Shown here piece by piece: positions 10,207 through 21,100 of a stretch of 64,000 nucleotides of DNA; the first letter of the stretch is position 1; the number at the start of each line of letters is the position of its first letter. The DNA lies in NCBI RefSeq assembly GCF_031834615.1, contig NZ_CP115543.1, forward strand, positions 4,203,501 to 4,267,500, in the 5' to 3' direction. The notes under the pieces were generated by a model. That model was not told the DNA's origin and searched no databases. It was given only the letters and a program-made list of their open reading frames with translations. This DNA comes from Stenotrophomonas aracearum (GTDB lineage: Bacteria > Pseudomonadota > Gammaproteobacteria > Xanthomonadales > Xanthomonadaceae). A program made the translations under genes and the position numbers.

Positions 10207-13200
10207 TCATCCCTTCAGGGTGGAGTGCGCCGCCAGGTACGCGCGCAGCGAGGCCGGCTTGATCGGCTTGGTCAGCAGGCGGTAGCCGCGGTCGCGCGCC
10301 ATGCGCTTGAGCTCGTCGCGGCCATCGGCGGTGAGCAGGGCCCCGGGAATGTCGCGCCCGGCCTGCGCGCGCAGCGCCACCAGCGTGTCCAGCCCGTCCA
10401 GCCGGTCGTGCAGGTGGTAGTCCACCAGCATCACGTCCGGCTGCGCCATCACCTCCTCCAGCGCCTGGTCCACGGTGCTGGCAGTAATCACCTCTACCTG
10501 CCAGCGGCCGAGCAGCGCACGCATGCCGTCGAGGATTTCCTGGTCGTTGTCCACGCACAGCACGCGCATGCCGGCCAGCGAGTCGGTGCGCGTGCTGTGT
10601 TCGGGCACGGCGGCGGGCGCGTCGCTCGGCGGCAGCTCAGGCACCGCCGCGCGCGGCAGCAGGATCGAGAACATGCTGCCGCTGCCGACCTGGCTGCGTG
10701 CATTGAGGCGGTGGTCGAGCAGGCGCGAGATGCGCTGGCAGATCGACAGGCCCAGGCCCAGCCCCTGCTCGCCCCAGTCGAATGGCTGCTGGTAGCGGTG
10801 GAACTCGTTGAAGATCTGCTGCATGTGGTGCTCGGGAATGCCCGGGCCGGTGTCCCACACCTGCAGTTCGATCTCCTCGCCACGGTGGCGCACCGCCAGC
10901 ACGATGCGGCCCTGGCGGGTGTAGCGCAGCGCATTGGCCAGGAAGTTCTGCAGCACGCGGCGCAGCAGGCGGCGGTCGCTGCGCACCCAGGCCGGGCGCG
11001 CGAACAGATCCAGGCGCAGGCCGCGCCCGGCCGCCACCGGCGAGTACTGCGCGGCCAGCTCGCGCATCAGCAGGCTCACGTCGAAGTCGCCGATCACCGG
11101 GTGCAGGCCGCCGGCATCCAGACGAGACACATCCAGCAGCCCGTCCAGCAGTTCCTCGGCAGCGCGCAACGAGGCATCCACGCGCTCGGCCAGATGCCGC
11201 TGCTCGTCATTGTTGTGGTGGCTGTCGCGCAGCGCCGACGCAAACAGCCGCGCCGCGTTGAGCGGCTGCAGCACGTCGTGGCTGATCGCGGCCAGGAAGC
11301 GGGTCTTGGACTGCTGCGCCACCTCGGCTTCGTGCGAGCGCTCGGCCACGCGCTGCTCCAGCGTTTCGTTCGCTTCCAACAGCGCGTTTTCGGCGTGCTT
11401 GTAGTCGGTGATGTCGTTGTAGCTGGTCACGTAGCCGCCACCGGGCAGCGCCTGGCCGCGCATCTCGATCACGCGGCCGTCGCTGCGGGTGCGTTCGAAA
11501 ATGTGCGGCGAGCCGGCGCGCATGTAGCCGATGCGGCGGTTGATCTGCACGTCGATCTCGCCCTCGCCCAGCTCGCCGCGCTCGGCGTTGTAGCGGATCA
11601 GGTCGGCCACCGGGCGGCCCACGTAGAGCATGCCGTCGGGGTAGCCGAACATCTGCTGGTAGCGGCGGTTCCAGGCGGTCAGGCGCATGTCCGGGTCGAC
11701 CACGCTGACCCCCGCGCTGATGTTCTCCAGCGTGGTGGAGAGGATTTCGCGGTTGAAGCGCAGCTCCTGCCCGGCTTCGTCGAGCACCGCCACCACTTCG
11801 CCCAGGTCCATGCCCGAGCCGCGCAGCAGGCTGGTCAGCAGCAGCCGCGCCGAGGCCGCGCCGATCGAAGCGGCGAGCAGGCGCTCGGTGAACTGCACCC
11901 AGGCACGGTCGGCGGCGGCCGAGGCCTGCAGCTCGCGGCCCAGCGACTGCGCCTGTTCGAAGAACGAGCGCCGCGCATGGCGGTCACCGACCACGCGCGC
12001 GGCCAGCGCCAGCAGGTCGCCCACGTGCACGTGGCCGGGCCAGTCGCCGGCCACCGACGGGCGCTGTGCGTAAGGGTCCAGGAACGGCGCGGCACGCAGG
12101 CGCTCGTCCACGCCCGGGCGCCAGCGCACCGAGACCAGCAGCATCGCTGCGGCGTTGATCAGCAGCGACCAGAACGTGCCGTGGGTAAGCGGGTCCCAGC
12201 CGGTCATGCCGAACAGGCCCTGCGGCTGCAGCCAGCTGATGCCGAACGGCCCGTCGAGCAGCCAGCTGCCGTCGGTCCAGCCGGCATGGGTCAACGCCGG
12301 CAGCAGCAGCGTATAGATCCAGGTGCCGAAGCCGAGCAGGATGCCGGCTTCCACGCCGCGGCGGCTGGCACCGCGCCAGTACAGGCCGCCGATCAATCCG
12401 GGCGCGAACTGCGCCACCGCCGCGAACGCCATCAGCCCATACGAGGCCAGCGTGCTGTCGTTGCTGCTTCCGCGGTAGTAGCTGTAGGCCGCCATCGCCA
12501 GCAGCAGGATCGCCAGGCGCCGGATCCACAGCACCCGCGACGCCATGTCCGCCGCTTCCTGGTGGTCGCCACTGCGGCGCAGCAGCACCGGCATCACCAG
12601 GTCGTTGCTGACCATGGTGGCCAGTGCGATGGAGGCGACGATGACCATGCCGGTCGCGGCCGAGAACCCACCCACGTACGCGACCAGGGCCAGGAATTTG
12701 CGGCCTTCGGCCAGCGGCAGGGCCAGCACCATGCTGTCGTCGGCAATGCTGCCGCCGGTGCCAAACAGGGTCACGCCGGCGGTGGCGATCGGAATCACCA
12801 TCGCCGAGATCACCACCAGGTAGCCGCCGAACATCCAGCGCGCGCGGCGCACATCGCGCACGTCGCCGCATTCCACCACCGCCACGTGGAACTGGCGCGG
12901 CAGGCAGACGATGGCCAGGAAGCTGAGCAGGGTCTGCGAGATGAAGCCCACCGGCGGCAGCCCGGTGAACAGCGTATGCGCGCTGCGCACCACGGTTTCG
13001 CCGCGGTCGGCCAGCCACAGGTAGGCGAACAGGCCCAGCGCCACCATCGCGATCAGCTTGATCATCGACTCCAGCGCGATCGCCAGCATCATGCCGTGGT
13101 GGTGCTCGGTGGCATCCACCTGGCGGGTGCCGAACAGGGTGGCGAACAATGCCATCAGCAGCGCCACGTACAGCGCCGGGTCGCTGAAGTAGCCGGTTGG

Positions 13201-13659
13201 CCCGACATTGCCGGTCAGCACCTGCAGGCTCATCGCCACCGCTTTGTACTGCAGCGCCAGGTACGGAATGATGCCGATCAGCGCGATCACCGCAACCAAC
13301 GCGGCCAGCCGCCGCGAGCGGCCGAAGCGCGAGGAAATGAAGTCCGCGATGGAGACCACGTTCTGGCTGCGCGCGATCAGCGCCAGGCGCTCGATGATGC
13401 GCCAGCCGAACAGCAGCAGCAGCAGCGGCCCCAAGTAGATCGGCAGGTAGCCGATGCCGTTGCGCACCGCCGTGCCGACCGCGCCGTAGAAGGTCCACGA
13501 CGAGCAGTACACCGCCAGCGCCAGACTGTAGACCACCGGGCGCAGCCACGGGCGGTCGGGGTACATCGGGCGCCGGTCGCCCCACCAGGCCACGCCGAAC
13601 AGCAGCGCGGCATAGGCCACCGACACCAGCAGCAGGATCCAGCTAGAAACCACGGGCAC
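10207..13659 (-). CDS. crbS: SSS-domain hybrid sensor histidine kinase CrbS
   Basis: A 1150-residue membrane kinase. Residues ~1-500 form a sodium/solute-symporter-like (SLC5) module of about 13 segments. A PAS domain (~640-760, ENISAGVSVVDPDMRLTAWN) follows. Then come HisKA with phospho-acceptor His794 (FLAAISHDVLQPLNAARL), an HATPase domain (N box QNFLANALRY, VWDTGPGIP, GLGLGLSICQ near 968) and a C-terminal receiver domain with Asp1080 (MLVDYHLHD). This is the CrbS/MxtR/NahK architecture; such kinases sense carbon state and control acs through CrbR. The start is GTG at 13659 behind GGGGA. crbR lies 2.2 kb away on the other strand. Whether the N-terminal module moves solute or only senses it is open. 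Confidence 0.88.
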   Translation of the reverse strand: MPVVSSWILLLVSVAYAALLFGVAWWGDRRPMYPDRPWLRPVVYSLALAVYCSSWTFYGAVGTAVRNGIGYLPIYLGPLLLLLFGWRIIERLALIARSQNVVSIADFISSRFGRSRRLAALVAVIALIGIIPYLALQYKAVAMSLQVLTGNVGPTGYFSDPALYVALLMALFATLFGTRQVDATEHHHGMMLAIALESMIKLIAMVALGLFAYLWLADRGETVVRSAHTLFTGLPPVGFISQTLLSFLAIVCLPRQFHVAVVECGDVRDVRRARWMFGGYLVVISAMVIPIATAGVTLFGTGGSIADDSMVLALPLAEGRKFLALVAYVGGFSAATGMVIVASIALATMVSNDLVMPVLLRRSGDHQEAADMASRVLWIRRLAILLLAMAAYSYYRGSSNDSTLASYGLMAFAAVAQFAPGLIGGLYWRGASRRGVEAGILLGFGTWIYTLLLPALTHAGWTDGSWLLDGPFGISWLQPQGLFGMTGWDPLTHGTFWSLLINAAAMLLVSVRWRPGVDERLRAAPFLDPYAQRPSVAGDWPGHVHVGDLLALAARVVGDRHARRSFFEQAQSLGRELQASAAADRAWVQFTERLLAASIGAASARLLLTSLLRGSGMDLGEVVAVLDEAGQELRFNREILSTTLENISAGVSVVDPDMRLTAWNRRYQQMFGYPDGMLYVGRPVADLIRYNAERGELGEGEIDVQINRRIGYMRAGSPHIFERTRSDGRVIEMRGQALPGGGYVTSYNDITDYKHAENALLEANETLEQRVAERSHEAEVAQQSKTRFLAAISHDVLQPLNAARLFASALRDSHHNNDEQRHLAERVDASLRAAEELLDGLLDVSRLDAGGLHPVIGDFDVSLLMRELAAQYSPVAAGRGLRLDLFARPAWVRSDRRLLRRVLQNFLANALRYTRQGRIVLAVRHRGEEIELQVWDTGPGIPEHHMQQIFNEFHRYQQPFDWGEQGLGLGLSICQRISRLLDHRLNARSQVGSGSMFSILLPRAAVPELPPSDAPAAVPEHSTRTDSLAGMRVLCVDNDQEILDGMRALLGRWQVEVITASTVDQALEEVMAQPDVMLVDYHLHDRLDGLDTLVALRAQAGRDIPGALLTADGRDELKRMARDRGYRLLTKPIKPASLRAYLAAHSTLKG

Positions 13660-13716
13660 GTTTCCCCAAGCGCATGCGGCAGTGTAGCCGCTGGATCGGG
13701 CCGCCTGCGGTCATGC

Positions 13717-15096
13717 TCAGGCCGCCAGCGGCGCCAACGGGCGCGAGGGCAGGTGCAGCTCGATCCGGGTGCCGGCGCCGGGGCGGCTGTGCACCTGCAC
13801 CGAGCCGCCGGCGGCGGCCACCAGGCTGGCAGTGACCGACAGGCCCAGGCCGGTGCCCTGCCCGACCGGCTTGGTGGTGAAGAACGGTTCCAGGCAGCGC
13901 GCGCGCACGCTTTCGCTCATGCCCTGGCCGGTGTCCTGCAGCTGCAGCACCAGCGCGCCGTCGGGCTGCGGCGGTTGCAGGCGCAGGCTGAAGCGGCCGC
14001 CGTCGGGCATCGCCTGGTTGGCGTTGACCGCCAGGCTGAGCAGGATCGACTCCAGCTGGGCCGGGTCGAAATGGATCAGCCGCTGCACGCCACCGGTGTC
14101 CACCTCGCAGTGCACGCGCTCGTCGAACACCTGCTGCACCACCGGCGCCATCGCGGTGAGCGTGGCCGCCGCGTCCAGCAGCTGCGGGCGGCCGGGTTCG
14201 AGCCGGCTGAAGTCGAGCAGCCGGCGGCTGACCGCGCTGGCCCGCCGGGTCGCCGAATCGGCGCCCTGCAGCGCGTCCTGCAGGGCTGCGCCTTCGCTGC
14301 GCCGGGCCTTGGCCACATAGCCCAGCACCAGCGCCAGCAGGTGGTTGAAGTCGTGCGCGATGCCGCTGGCCAGGCGCCCCACGTTGTCCATCTTCATCGC
14401 GTGCACCAGCTGGTCGCGCGAGCGCTCGCGCGCCTGCATCTCCACCTGCAGCTCATCGCGCTTGCGGGCCAGCTCCTGGCTGCGCTGGCGGGCCTCGTGC
14501 AGGCTTTCGCGGAGGCCGGTCACGCTGTGGTGGAGCAGCCAGGCGGTCATCACCGCGCCGAACGCGGACACGGCCAGGTCGGTGGCCGCCTGCAGCACCC
14601 GGTCCGGGCGGAACAGCGCGCCGGCCGCGTCGATCCATCCGCCCAGCGTCATCAGCGCGCACAGCCAGGCGGTGGCCCAGGCCAGCGGCCGCCGGCCCAG
14701 CACCGCGGCGACCAGCAGTACCGGTACCAGCTGCACCATCTGCACCCGCAACTGCGCGGCCCAGTAGCCATAGGCCAGCACCAGCAGCAGCGCTTCGCCG
14801 ACCAGGAAGGTCGCGGCGGCATGCAGGCTGCGCCCGTTGCGGTGTTCGAGCAGGCACAGCACGCAGAGCAGTGTATGCGCGGCCGCCATCGACGGCACCA
14901 TCAGATCCAGGCCGCTGCCCAGCCGCAGCGCGATCCACGCCGCCAGCAGCGGGTGGTACAGCGCCACCAGCAGCAGCAGGCTGCGCAGCATGGCGTCGGT
15001 GCGCCGGCCCAGCCCGTGCGGGCGGTCGGTGCTGTCGGCGCGGGTGCGGGGCGTCGGCTCGGGCATGCGGGGCGGGTCGGCGGGCGGCGCCGGCAC
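13717..15096 (-). CDS. Membrane sensor histidine kinase (orphan)
   Basis: A 459-residue kinase. Five or six hydrophobic segments (~35-190) form the sensor. A coiled linker (~190-230, LARKRDELQVEMQARERSRD) leads to an NtrB-like HisKA with His248 in GIAHDFNHLL, then an HATPase domain with VNANQAMPDGG, LQDTGQGMS and TGLGLSVTASLVAAAGG. There is no PAS or receiver domain and no response-regulator gene next to it, so its partner is unknown. It lies 57 bp upstream of crbS on the same strand, so it could be co-transcribed with crbS. The GTG start at 15096 is uncertain; ATG at 15066 or the methionine of MLRSLLLLVALYH are alternatives, none with a strong ribosome site. A TAATAT box at about 15114-15119 lies in the short divergent gap. 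Confidence 0.85.
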   Translation of the reverse strand: MPAPPADPPRMPEPTPRTRADSTDRPHGLGRRTDAMLRSLLLLVALYHPLLAAWIALRLGSGLDLMVPSMAAAHTLLCVLCLLEHRNGRSLHAAATFLVGEALLLVLAYGYWAAQLRVQMVQLVPVLLVAAVLGRRPLAWATAWLCALMTLGGWIDAAGALFRPDRVLQAATDLAVSAFGAVMTAWLLHHSVTGLRESLHEARQRSQELARKRDELQVEMQARERSRDQLVHAMKMDNVGRLASGIAHDFNHLLALVLGYVAKARRSEGAALQDALQGADSATRRASAVSRRLLDFSRLEPGRPQLLDAAATLTAMAPVVQQVFDERVHCEVDTGGVQRLIHFDPAQLESILLSLAVNANQAMPDGGRFSLRLQPPQPDGALVLQLQDTGQGMSESVRARCLEPFFTTKPVGQGTGLGLSVTASLVAAAGGSVQVHSRPGAGTRIELHLPSRPLAPLAA

Positions 15097-15158
15097 GCGG
15101 CGGCAACCCCGGTATATTAGCAGTGCGTCTGCATTCGACCGGGGAAGTCGTTGTTGCC

Positions 15159-17030
15159 ATGCCCAAGCTGTTGCCTGTCCGGCGCACCCTGCGTGCGCTT
15201 GCCATACTGCTGTCGCTGATCGCGTTGCCTGCGCTGGCGCAACGCCCGCTCGACGGGGCGCCGCGGATGGCCCAGGTCGAGCAGTGCAACGCGTTGCTCA
15301 CCAGCGAACCGCAGGCCGCGCTGCAGCTTGCGCGCCGGTTGCTGGCCGGGCCGGCGTTGTCGACCTCGATGGAGATCGGTGCGGTGGGCTGCCTGGGCGC
15401 CGCCGCGCGGGCGCTGGGCCAGCTGGAACAGACCACCGAGCTGCCCGACCGCCTGCTGGCTGCGGCAGCACGCGCCGACGCCTCCCCCGCCGACCGCCAG
15501 CGTGCGCGCACCATCGCCGCGCACCTGCTGCTGTGGGGCGGCGAACGCGCCCGGGCGCTGAGCCTGACCGCCACCCTGCTGGACGAGGCGGTCCGCGAGC
15601 GCGACGCGCAGGGCCAGATCAGCGCACTGATGCAGATCGCGATGATCCGTGGCGACGCGATGGGCGATGCCGAAGGCGCGCTCACCTACCTGCACAAGGC
15701 CACCGTGCTCAGCGAGCACCTGCACCGCCCGCCCAATGCCGGCGACCTGATCCTGTATTACAACTACGGCTATGCGCTGCTGAACCTGCAGCGCCACGCG
15801 CAGGCCGCGGCCGCGTTCAAGCGTGCCGAAGCGATCGGCACCCGCTTGGCCGGGCAGGAACTGTTCCTCAACCGCATCGCCAGCCACCGCGCGGAGATCC
15901 AGCGCGTTGCCGGCCAGCTGGATGCGGCCGAAGCCGGCCTGCGCCGGGTGCTGGCCTGGCAGGCCGCGCAGGATCCGCAGGGCCAGGTGGTGACCCTGCA
16001 GCGCCTGGCCCGGGTGGCCGTAGACCGGGGCAACACCGCCGCGGCACTGCCACTGGCCGAACAGGCGCAGCGACTGGCGGTGGGCGGCCATTTCACCGAA
16101 GAGATCCGCAACGGGCTGGACCTGCTCGGCGACCTGCACACCCTGCTCGGCCACCGCGACCAGGCGCTCGAACTCACGCGCCAGGGCCGTGCGCTGGACA
16201 AGGCGCGCAACCAGGGCGAGACCCTGGGCCAGCTGGCGCGGCTGCAGGCCTCGGCCGAACGCAGCATCGATCCCGCACAGGTGAATGCCGAGCAGGATCT
16301 GGGCCGGGTGCGGGTGATCCGCAACAGCGCGGTGATCGCGCTGGTCGTGGTCGGTGCGCTGGCCACGGTGATCGTGCTGCGGCTGCACCGCCAGCGGCGC
16401 CAGCTGACCCTGCTCAGCCGCACCGACGCGGTCACCGGCCTGCTCAACCGGCGTGAGGCCGAGCGCCGGCTGGAGGAACGCAGCGCGCGCAGCGACGGCC
16501 ACCACCGCAGCGCGCTGCTGCTGGTGGAACTGGATGACTTCAAGACCCTGAACGACCGCCACGGCCAGGCCGCCGGCGACCGCGTGCTGCACAGCGTGGC
16601 GCAGTGCCTGCAGGCCGCCTGCGACCGCCACGACCTGCTGGCACGCTGGGGCGGCGCGGCGTTCCTGGTGGCCCGCCACGACACGACTGCCGAAGCGGCG
16701 CAGGCACTGGCCAGCCACCTGCGGTTGGCGATCGAACGGCTGGTGGTGGAAGCCGGGCCGCAGCAGCACCTGACACTCACTGCCAGCGTGGGCGTAGCGC
16801 CGCTGCCGTTGTTCGCGGATGCGCCGGCGGTGGTGGAAGACAGTCTTCGTGCGGCCGACCGTGCGTTGCAGGGTGCGCGCCAGAGCGGACGCAATGCGTG
16901 GGCCGGCGTGTGGGGTGAACACAGCAGCGAGGCACCGCATCTGCATGCGGTGCTGGGCAATCCGGAAGCGGCGATGGCGGCCGGGTGGATCAGTCTGAGC
17001 GGCAGCCAGCCGATTCGCTGGTCGCCCTGA
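15159..17030 (+). CDS. TPR-sensor GGDEF-like protein with degenerate active site
   Basis: A 623-residue protein with a signal peptide (ends ALPALAQ, ~28). A helical periplasmic region (~35-370) is built like tetratricopeptide repeats. One membrane segment (~388-410, AVIALVVVGALATVIVL) follows, then a cytoplasmic GGDEF-type domain (~420-600, with TDAVTGLLNRREAE). Active diguanylate cyclases carry GGDEF or GGEEF; here residues 498-502 read GGAAF within ARWGGAAFLVA, so both acidic metal ligands are lost. The product-inhibition RxxD site is also absent (DRHD). It is therefore probably not a cyclase, and may bind GTP or c-di-GMP, or act through protein contacts. The ATG at 15159 is chosen for its signal peptide; GGGGAAG lies about 12 bases upstream. 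Confidence 0.85.
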   Translation: MPKLLPVRRTLRALAILLSLIALPALAQRPLDGAPRMAQVEQCNALLTSEPQAALQLARRLLAGPALSTSMEIGAVGCLGAAARALGQLEQTTELPDRLLAAAARADASPADRQRARTIAAHLLLWGGERARALSLTATLLDEAVRERDAQGQISALMQIAMIRGDAMGDAEGALTYLHKATVLSEHLHRPPNAGDLILYYNYGYALLNLQRHAQAAAAFKRAEAIGTRLAGQELFLNRIASHRAEIQRVAGQLDAAEAGLRRVLAWQAAQDPQGQVVTLQRLARVAVDRGNTAAALPLAEQAQRLAVGGHFTEEIRNGLDLLGDLHTLLGHRDQALELTRQGRALDKARNQGETLGQLARLQASAERSIDPAQVNAEQDLGRVRVIRNSAVIALVVVGALATVIVLRLHRQRRQLTLLSRTDAVTGLLNRREAERRLEERSARSDGHHRSALLLVELDDFKTLNDRHGQAAGDRVLHSVAQCLQAACDRHDLLARWGGAAFLVARHDTTAEAAQALASHLRLAIERLVVEAGPQQHLTLTASVGVAPLPLFADAPAVVEDSLRAADRALQGARQSGRNAWAGVWGEHSSEAPHLHAVLGNPEAAMAAGWISLSGSQPIRWSP

Positions 17031-17035
17031 CGCGC

Positions 17036-17125
17036 AGCCACGCAGGGCGTGGCTCTACCTGCGCCCCCCCCGGTGGACCGCGCCCAGCGCAGCCCCGCCG
17101 CGGTAGAGCCACGCCCTGCGTGGCT
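17036..17125. repeat. Inverted repeat pair between convergent genes
   Basis: The 24-base arm 17036-17059 (AGCCACGCAGGGCGTGGCTC...) is exactly complementary to 17102-17125. Each arm is itself a small GTAG-ended hairpin. It lies between the convergent GGDEF-like and OmpA-like genes and may end transcription from both sides. Confidence 0.85.
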
Positions 17126-17145
17126 GCACATCAATGGCTACACGC

Positions 17146-18150
17146 TCAGCGCGCCACCTCGAAGCGCACTTCCACCCGCCGGTTCGGCAGCAGGCACTCC
17201 AGCAGCGCCGCACGCGGCTTCACGCCATCGCACTGCTGCACCTGCTGGGTATCGCCGCGGTACTCGTAGCGGATCTTGGCCGGGTCCAGCCCGCGGCCGA
17301 TCAACAGCTCGCGCACCGTCTTCGCACGCCGCTCGGACAGCGCCTGGTTCGCGTCGAAGCCGCGGCCCTGCAGGCGATCGGCATGCCCGACCAGCACCAC
17401 CGACTGCAGCTGCAGCGACTCGCTGCCGATGCTGGCCAGCGCGCGGTCGATGCTTTCCAGCGAATACGTGCGGATGTCGCGGTAGCCGTCGCGGTCGAAT
17501 TCGAACAGCACGTTGGCCACCAGCGGGCCCGGTGCCACCGTCGATGCCACCGCGCACTGGCGCGCCTGCGCTTCGGCGTCGTTGACCAGCTCTTCGGCGA
17601 TCTGGATGTACGGCTTGGAATGGCGCCACTGCTGCTGGTTGAACTCATTGCCGGCATGCACCAGCTCCACCTCGCCACACGCCACCTGCTGCGCGGCACA
17701 GGCGAAGCCCGGGCTGCCGTGCAGCACGCGCAGGCGCTGCCACAGGTCAACGCGGAGGTACTTGGCGTTGTTCACCAGCGGGGTGTCGGTCGGCAATGGG
17801 CTTGCCCCCTGCTCCATGCCGACGATCAGCCGCTCCGACTCGCCCAGTGCCGCCTGCGGAAAATCGCTGCGGTCGTTGCGGCTGTACTCGTGGAACGACA
17901 CGTCCAGCCAGCACTGCGCCTTGGACAGGTGGTAGTCGCGGATCGGCCGGCCGCTGTCGTTGAGCGCCTGGATGCGCCCCTGGGTGGCCTCATACGTGGC
18001 GTGGTCGGCATGGATGGCTTCGTCGCTGATCCGCTGCTGCTGCGGCAGCAGCTGCGCGGTCTGCGCCGACGCGGCGCCGGCCAGCACGGTGAACAGGGCC
18101 GCGCCCAGCAACGGGCGTGCGGCGTGGAAGGTCATGGCGGTGTTTTTCAT
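17146..18150 (-). CDS. OmpA-family envelope protein
   Basis: A 334-residue exported protein. The signal peptide ends ...VLAGAASAQT near residue 30. A helical middle region (~35-200) has Cys residues in AQCWLDVSF, FACAAQQVACGEVE and ARQCAV that could pair in the periplasm. The C-terminal third (~205-334) is an OmpA/MotB-type peptidoglycan-binding fold with NVLFEFDRDG, VVLVGHADRLQ and LSERRAKTVRELLIGRGL. It starts 10 bp after the outer-membrane barrel gene and is the last gene of the surface cluster (giant DUF11 protein, barrel, OmpA-like). Its likely role is to tie that assembly to the cell wall; this is inferred from its domain and position. Confidence 0.85.
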   Translation of the reverse strand: MKNTAMTFHAARPLLGAALFTVLAGAASAQTAQLLPQQQRISDEAIHADHATYEATQGRIQALNDSGRPIRDYHLSKAQCWLDVSFHEYSRNDRSDFPQAALGESERLIVGMEQGASPLPTDTPLVNNAKYLRVDLWQRLRVLHGSPGFACAAQQVACGEVELVHAGNEFNQQQWRHSKPYIQIAEELVNDAEAQARQCAVASTVAPGPLVANVLFEFDRDGYRDIRTYSLESIDRALASIGSESLQLQSVVLVGHADRLQGRGFDANQALSERRAKTVRELLIGRGLDPAKIRYEYRGDTQQVQQCDGVKPRAALLECLLPNRRVEVRFEVAR

Positions 18151-18160
18151 CAAGGTATCC

Positions 18161-21100
18161 TCAGCGTGCCGGGTCGCGGTAGCGGACGGGGTCCGGCCGG
18201 AAAAGGTCTTCGTCGAACTTGAAGCGCAGGCGCAGGAACACGCCCTGCTCGGTGTACTCGTAACCGTTGAGATCGCGGTCGCCGCTGAAACCGGTCCAGT
18301 TGTAACCAGCCGACAACCACAGGTTCTGGCGCAGCAGGCGGCCCACTTCCATGCCGTAGGCGTACTGGTTCGCACCGGTCTGGCCACGGAAGGTGGAGCC
18401 GAGTACGCCCACGTCCCAGTTCTCGGTGATGTCGTACACCACGCGGGCGGAGAACAGCATGGCGCGGAAGCGGCTGTTCACGCGTGCGCCGTCGGCGTAG
18501 GCGAACTGGTCCTGCTGCCACTTGCCGGCCACGCGCCCGGTGATCCACCAGGGCCGCGACGGATGCCAGTCGGCATGGGTCGAGACGATGTGCGCGCGGG
18601 TGCGCACGTCCTGGCTGCTGCCATCCACGGTGCTGCCGTCGGACAGGGTCAGTCCGCTTTCGTCGCGCTCGAGTTTGTACTCGTAGCGCGCCAGCGCGTT
18701 GATCCGGTTGCGGTCGGTGTCGCGGTAGGCCACGCCGAGCTGGAAGCGGTCCTGCAGCACATCGCCGCGCGCGTCGTAGCGCGTGCTCAGCAGGTAGTTG
18801 CGCGCCAGCAGGGTCCAGTCGCGGCTGAGCTTGCGGGCCAGCATGAACTGCAGCAGCGTGGTGTTGAACGCCTCGTTGGTCTCGGTGTCCGGGACGTCCT
18901 CGGAAATGCGGTGCTCGGCCCGGATCGCGCCGCGCCACAGCGGATTGGCCGCATAGTCCAGCGCCAGCGCCAGGCCGGTGCTGTCACCGGTGCTGCCGTC
19001 GATCACCTTCACGTGTTCGGCCGAGCTGGACAGGCGCATGCCTTCGCGGATGTCCCAGTTGTTGCGGATACCCGAGGCCGCCTGCACGTCGCGGCCACTG
19101 ATCGCGTCGCGCAGCCGGTATTCGCTGAAGGTCTGGGTATCGCGCAGGTAACTGCTGTCGATACCGAACACCAGCGCGTCGGCCTCGCGGTCGGTGGTGG
19201 TGATGCCGTAGGCGCTGGTCAGGCCGGTCTGCTTTTCATAGCGGCCGTACAGGCGGCTGCGCTCGAACACCTGGTAGTCCAGGCCGGCGGCCAGGCGCCG
19301 GCGGTCTTCGCCGCTGACGCTGTGTTCGATCTCGGCACCGCTGCTGAGCTTGTCGCTCAGGCGGTAGCCCAGGCCGAAACGGGCGCTGTCCGATTCCAGC
19401 TCGGTGCCCACCGGCAGGTCGCTGGTGATCGGGCTGCCGGTGTTGCTGCCGTTGATCACCATCAGCCCGGTGGCCGGGTCCAGCGCCTGCTGGCCGTAGC
19501 CGAGCGCGCCGCCACCGGCACCGGTGGCGAAGCCGCCGGTGAGGCCGCCGGCGTTGCCGAACGGCACCCCGGACGACCACGGCGAGGTCACGCCGATGGT
19601 CTCGCGGATGCTGCGCACGCCCAGGTCCACGGTGAGCCGTTCGGTGGCACCGATGCGCACACCGGCGCCGCCGGCGTCGCGCTTGCCGCCGTCCGGGTTG
19701 CGGTCCTCGCTGCGCAGGCCTTCCACGTACAGCTCCAGGCGCGGCCCAAGCTGATAGGCCACGCGGGCGTTGTACTCACCACGCCCGCCGTACAGCGGCG
19801 CGGCCGGGTTGTTGAACGCCGGGTCGGTGCGCGCCGCGAACAGGCGCGCGTCCAGCTTGCCGGCCGCATGTGCGAACTCCACCCGCCATGCATCGCCCTC
19901 CACGTCGCCGGTGATGTCCTTCAAGCCCTGCGAGGTGATCTGGTTGATCGAGTTGGTGTTCACTTCGCTCCGGGTGCGCGCGAACTCGGCCACCAGCAGG
20001 GTGTTGTCGCCGAACCGGTAGCTGGCATTGGCGCTGCCCATGCGGAATTCCGCATACGGGTTGCGGTCGTCCACCACGGCCGCGCCCACTTCCATGCGCG
20101 GGGTCAGCTTGACCTGCGCGTCGGCACCGCCCACCCAGAACGTCTCGGTGTCCTGGTCCAGTTCATAGGTGATGCGCAGCGAGACCGGGTTGAGGTCGCT
20201 GTCGAACGCCGGCAGGAACTGGTTGAGCAGGATGCGGCCGGAGAACGGCTCGAAGCTGTAGTCCACCAGCCGCGCCAGCGGCCGCACCGAGACGATGCGG
20301 GTGGGCTGGTTGCGGTCGCGCACGATCACTTCGACCCGCTCGCTGCCTTCCAGCACCGCGTTGTTGCGCAGCGCATACGGGCCGCTGCCCTGGCTGCGGA
20401 ACTCCTCGATCACCTGGCGCAGGGAGTCTTCGATGGCGAACACATTGCTGCGCACGCGCTCGCTTTCAAAATGCCAGCCCAGCCCGGTGGCGGTGCGGTT
20501 GTACGTGCCCAGGCTGCGCTGCGGGATCGGCCCGCTGCCGCCGATGCCGGTGGACGTCGCCAGGCCGTCGCCGGTCTGGAAGTCGCCGTACAGCAGGTAG
20601 CTGCGCTTGTTGTCGATACGCACGTACAGGCGCTCGGCCGAACGCGCGTCGAAGCCGCGCAGCGCGGAGTCGCCGTACACCGGATAGAACTCTTCCGGCT
20701 GGATGTCGCGCAGCAGGCGGCCGCGGGTGTCCTTGTCCGAATCGTAGGCGGCGGTCAGCAGCGCGTCGCCCTTGATCCGGCCCTTCACGAAGAACGCAGT
20801 GCGCGCAGCGGCATTCGCCTTGCCGTTGTTGAACTGACGCTCCCAGCGGCGGATGTCGCGGTCGAACGCGTCGTGGTGTTCCACCGGCGAAACCAGCCCG
20901 CCATTGCCCTTGCGGCGGAAGTTGACCACGCCTTCGATCAGGCCGGTGGCGATCATCTCGCGCATTTCCGGCACGAAGCCGATGCTGCCCTGCGCGGTTT
21001 CGCTGCCGGCGGTCACGCGCAGCAGCACGTCCTGCGGCTCATGCGGGGCCAGCAGGTCGAACTCGGCCACGCCGTCCACCACCTGCAGCTGCACGCCCGG

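Noticed and set aside
10225-15120. 1631-codon plus-strand frame opposite crbS and the second kinase
   Set aside because: It is a shadow of two well-supported kinase genes, very rich in Gln, His and Arg, with no motifs.
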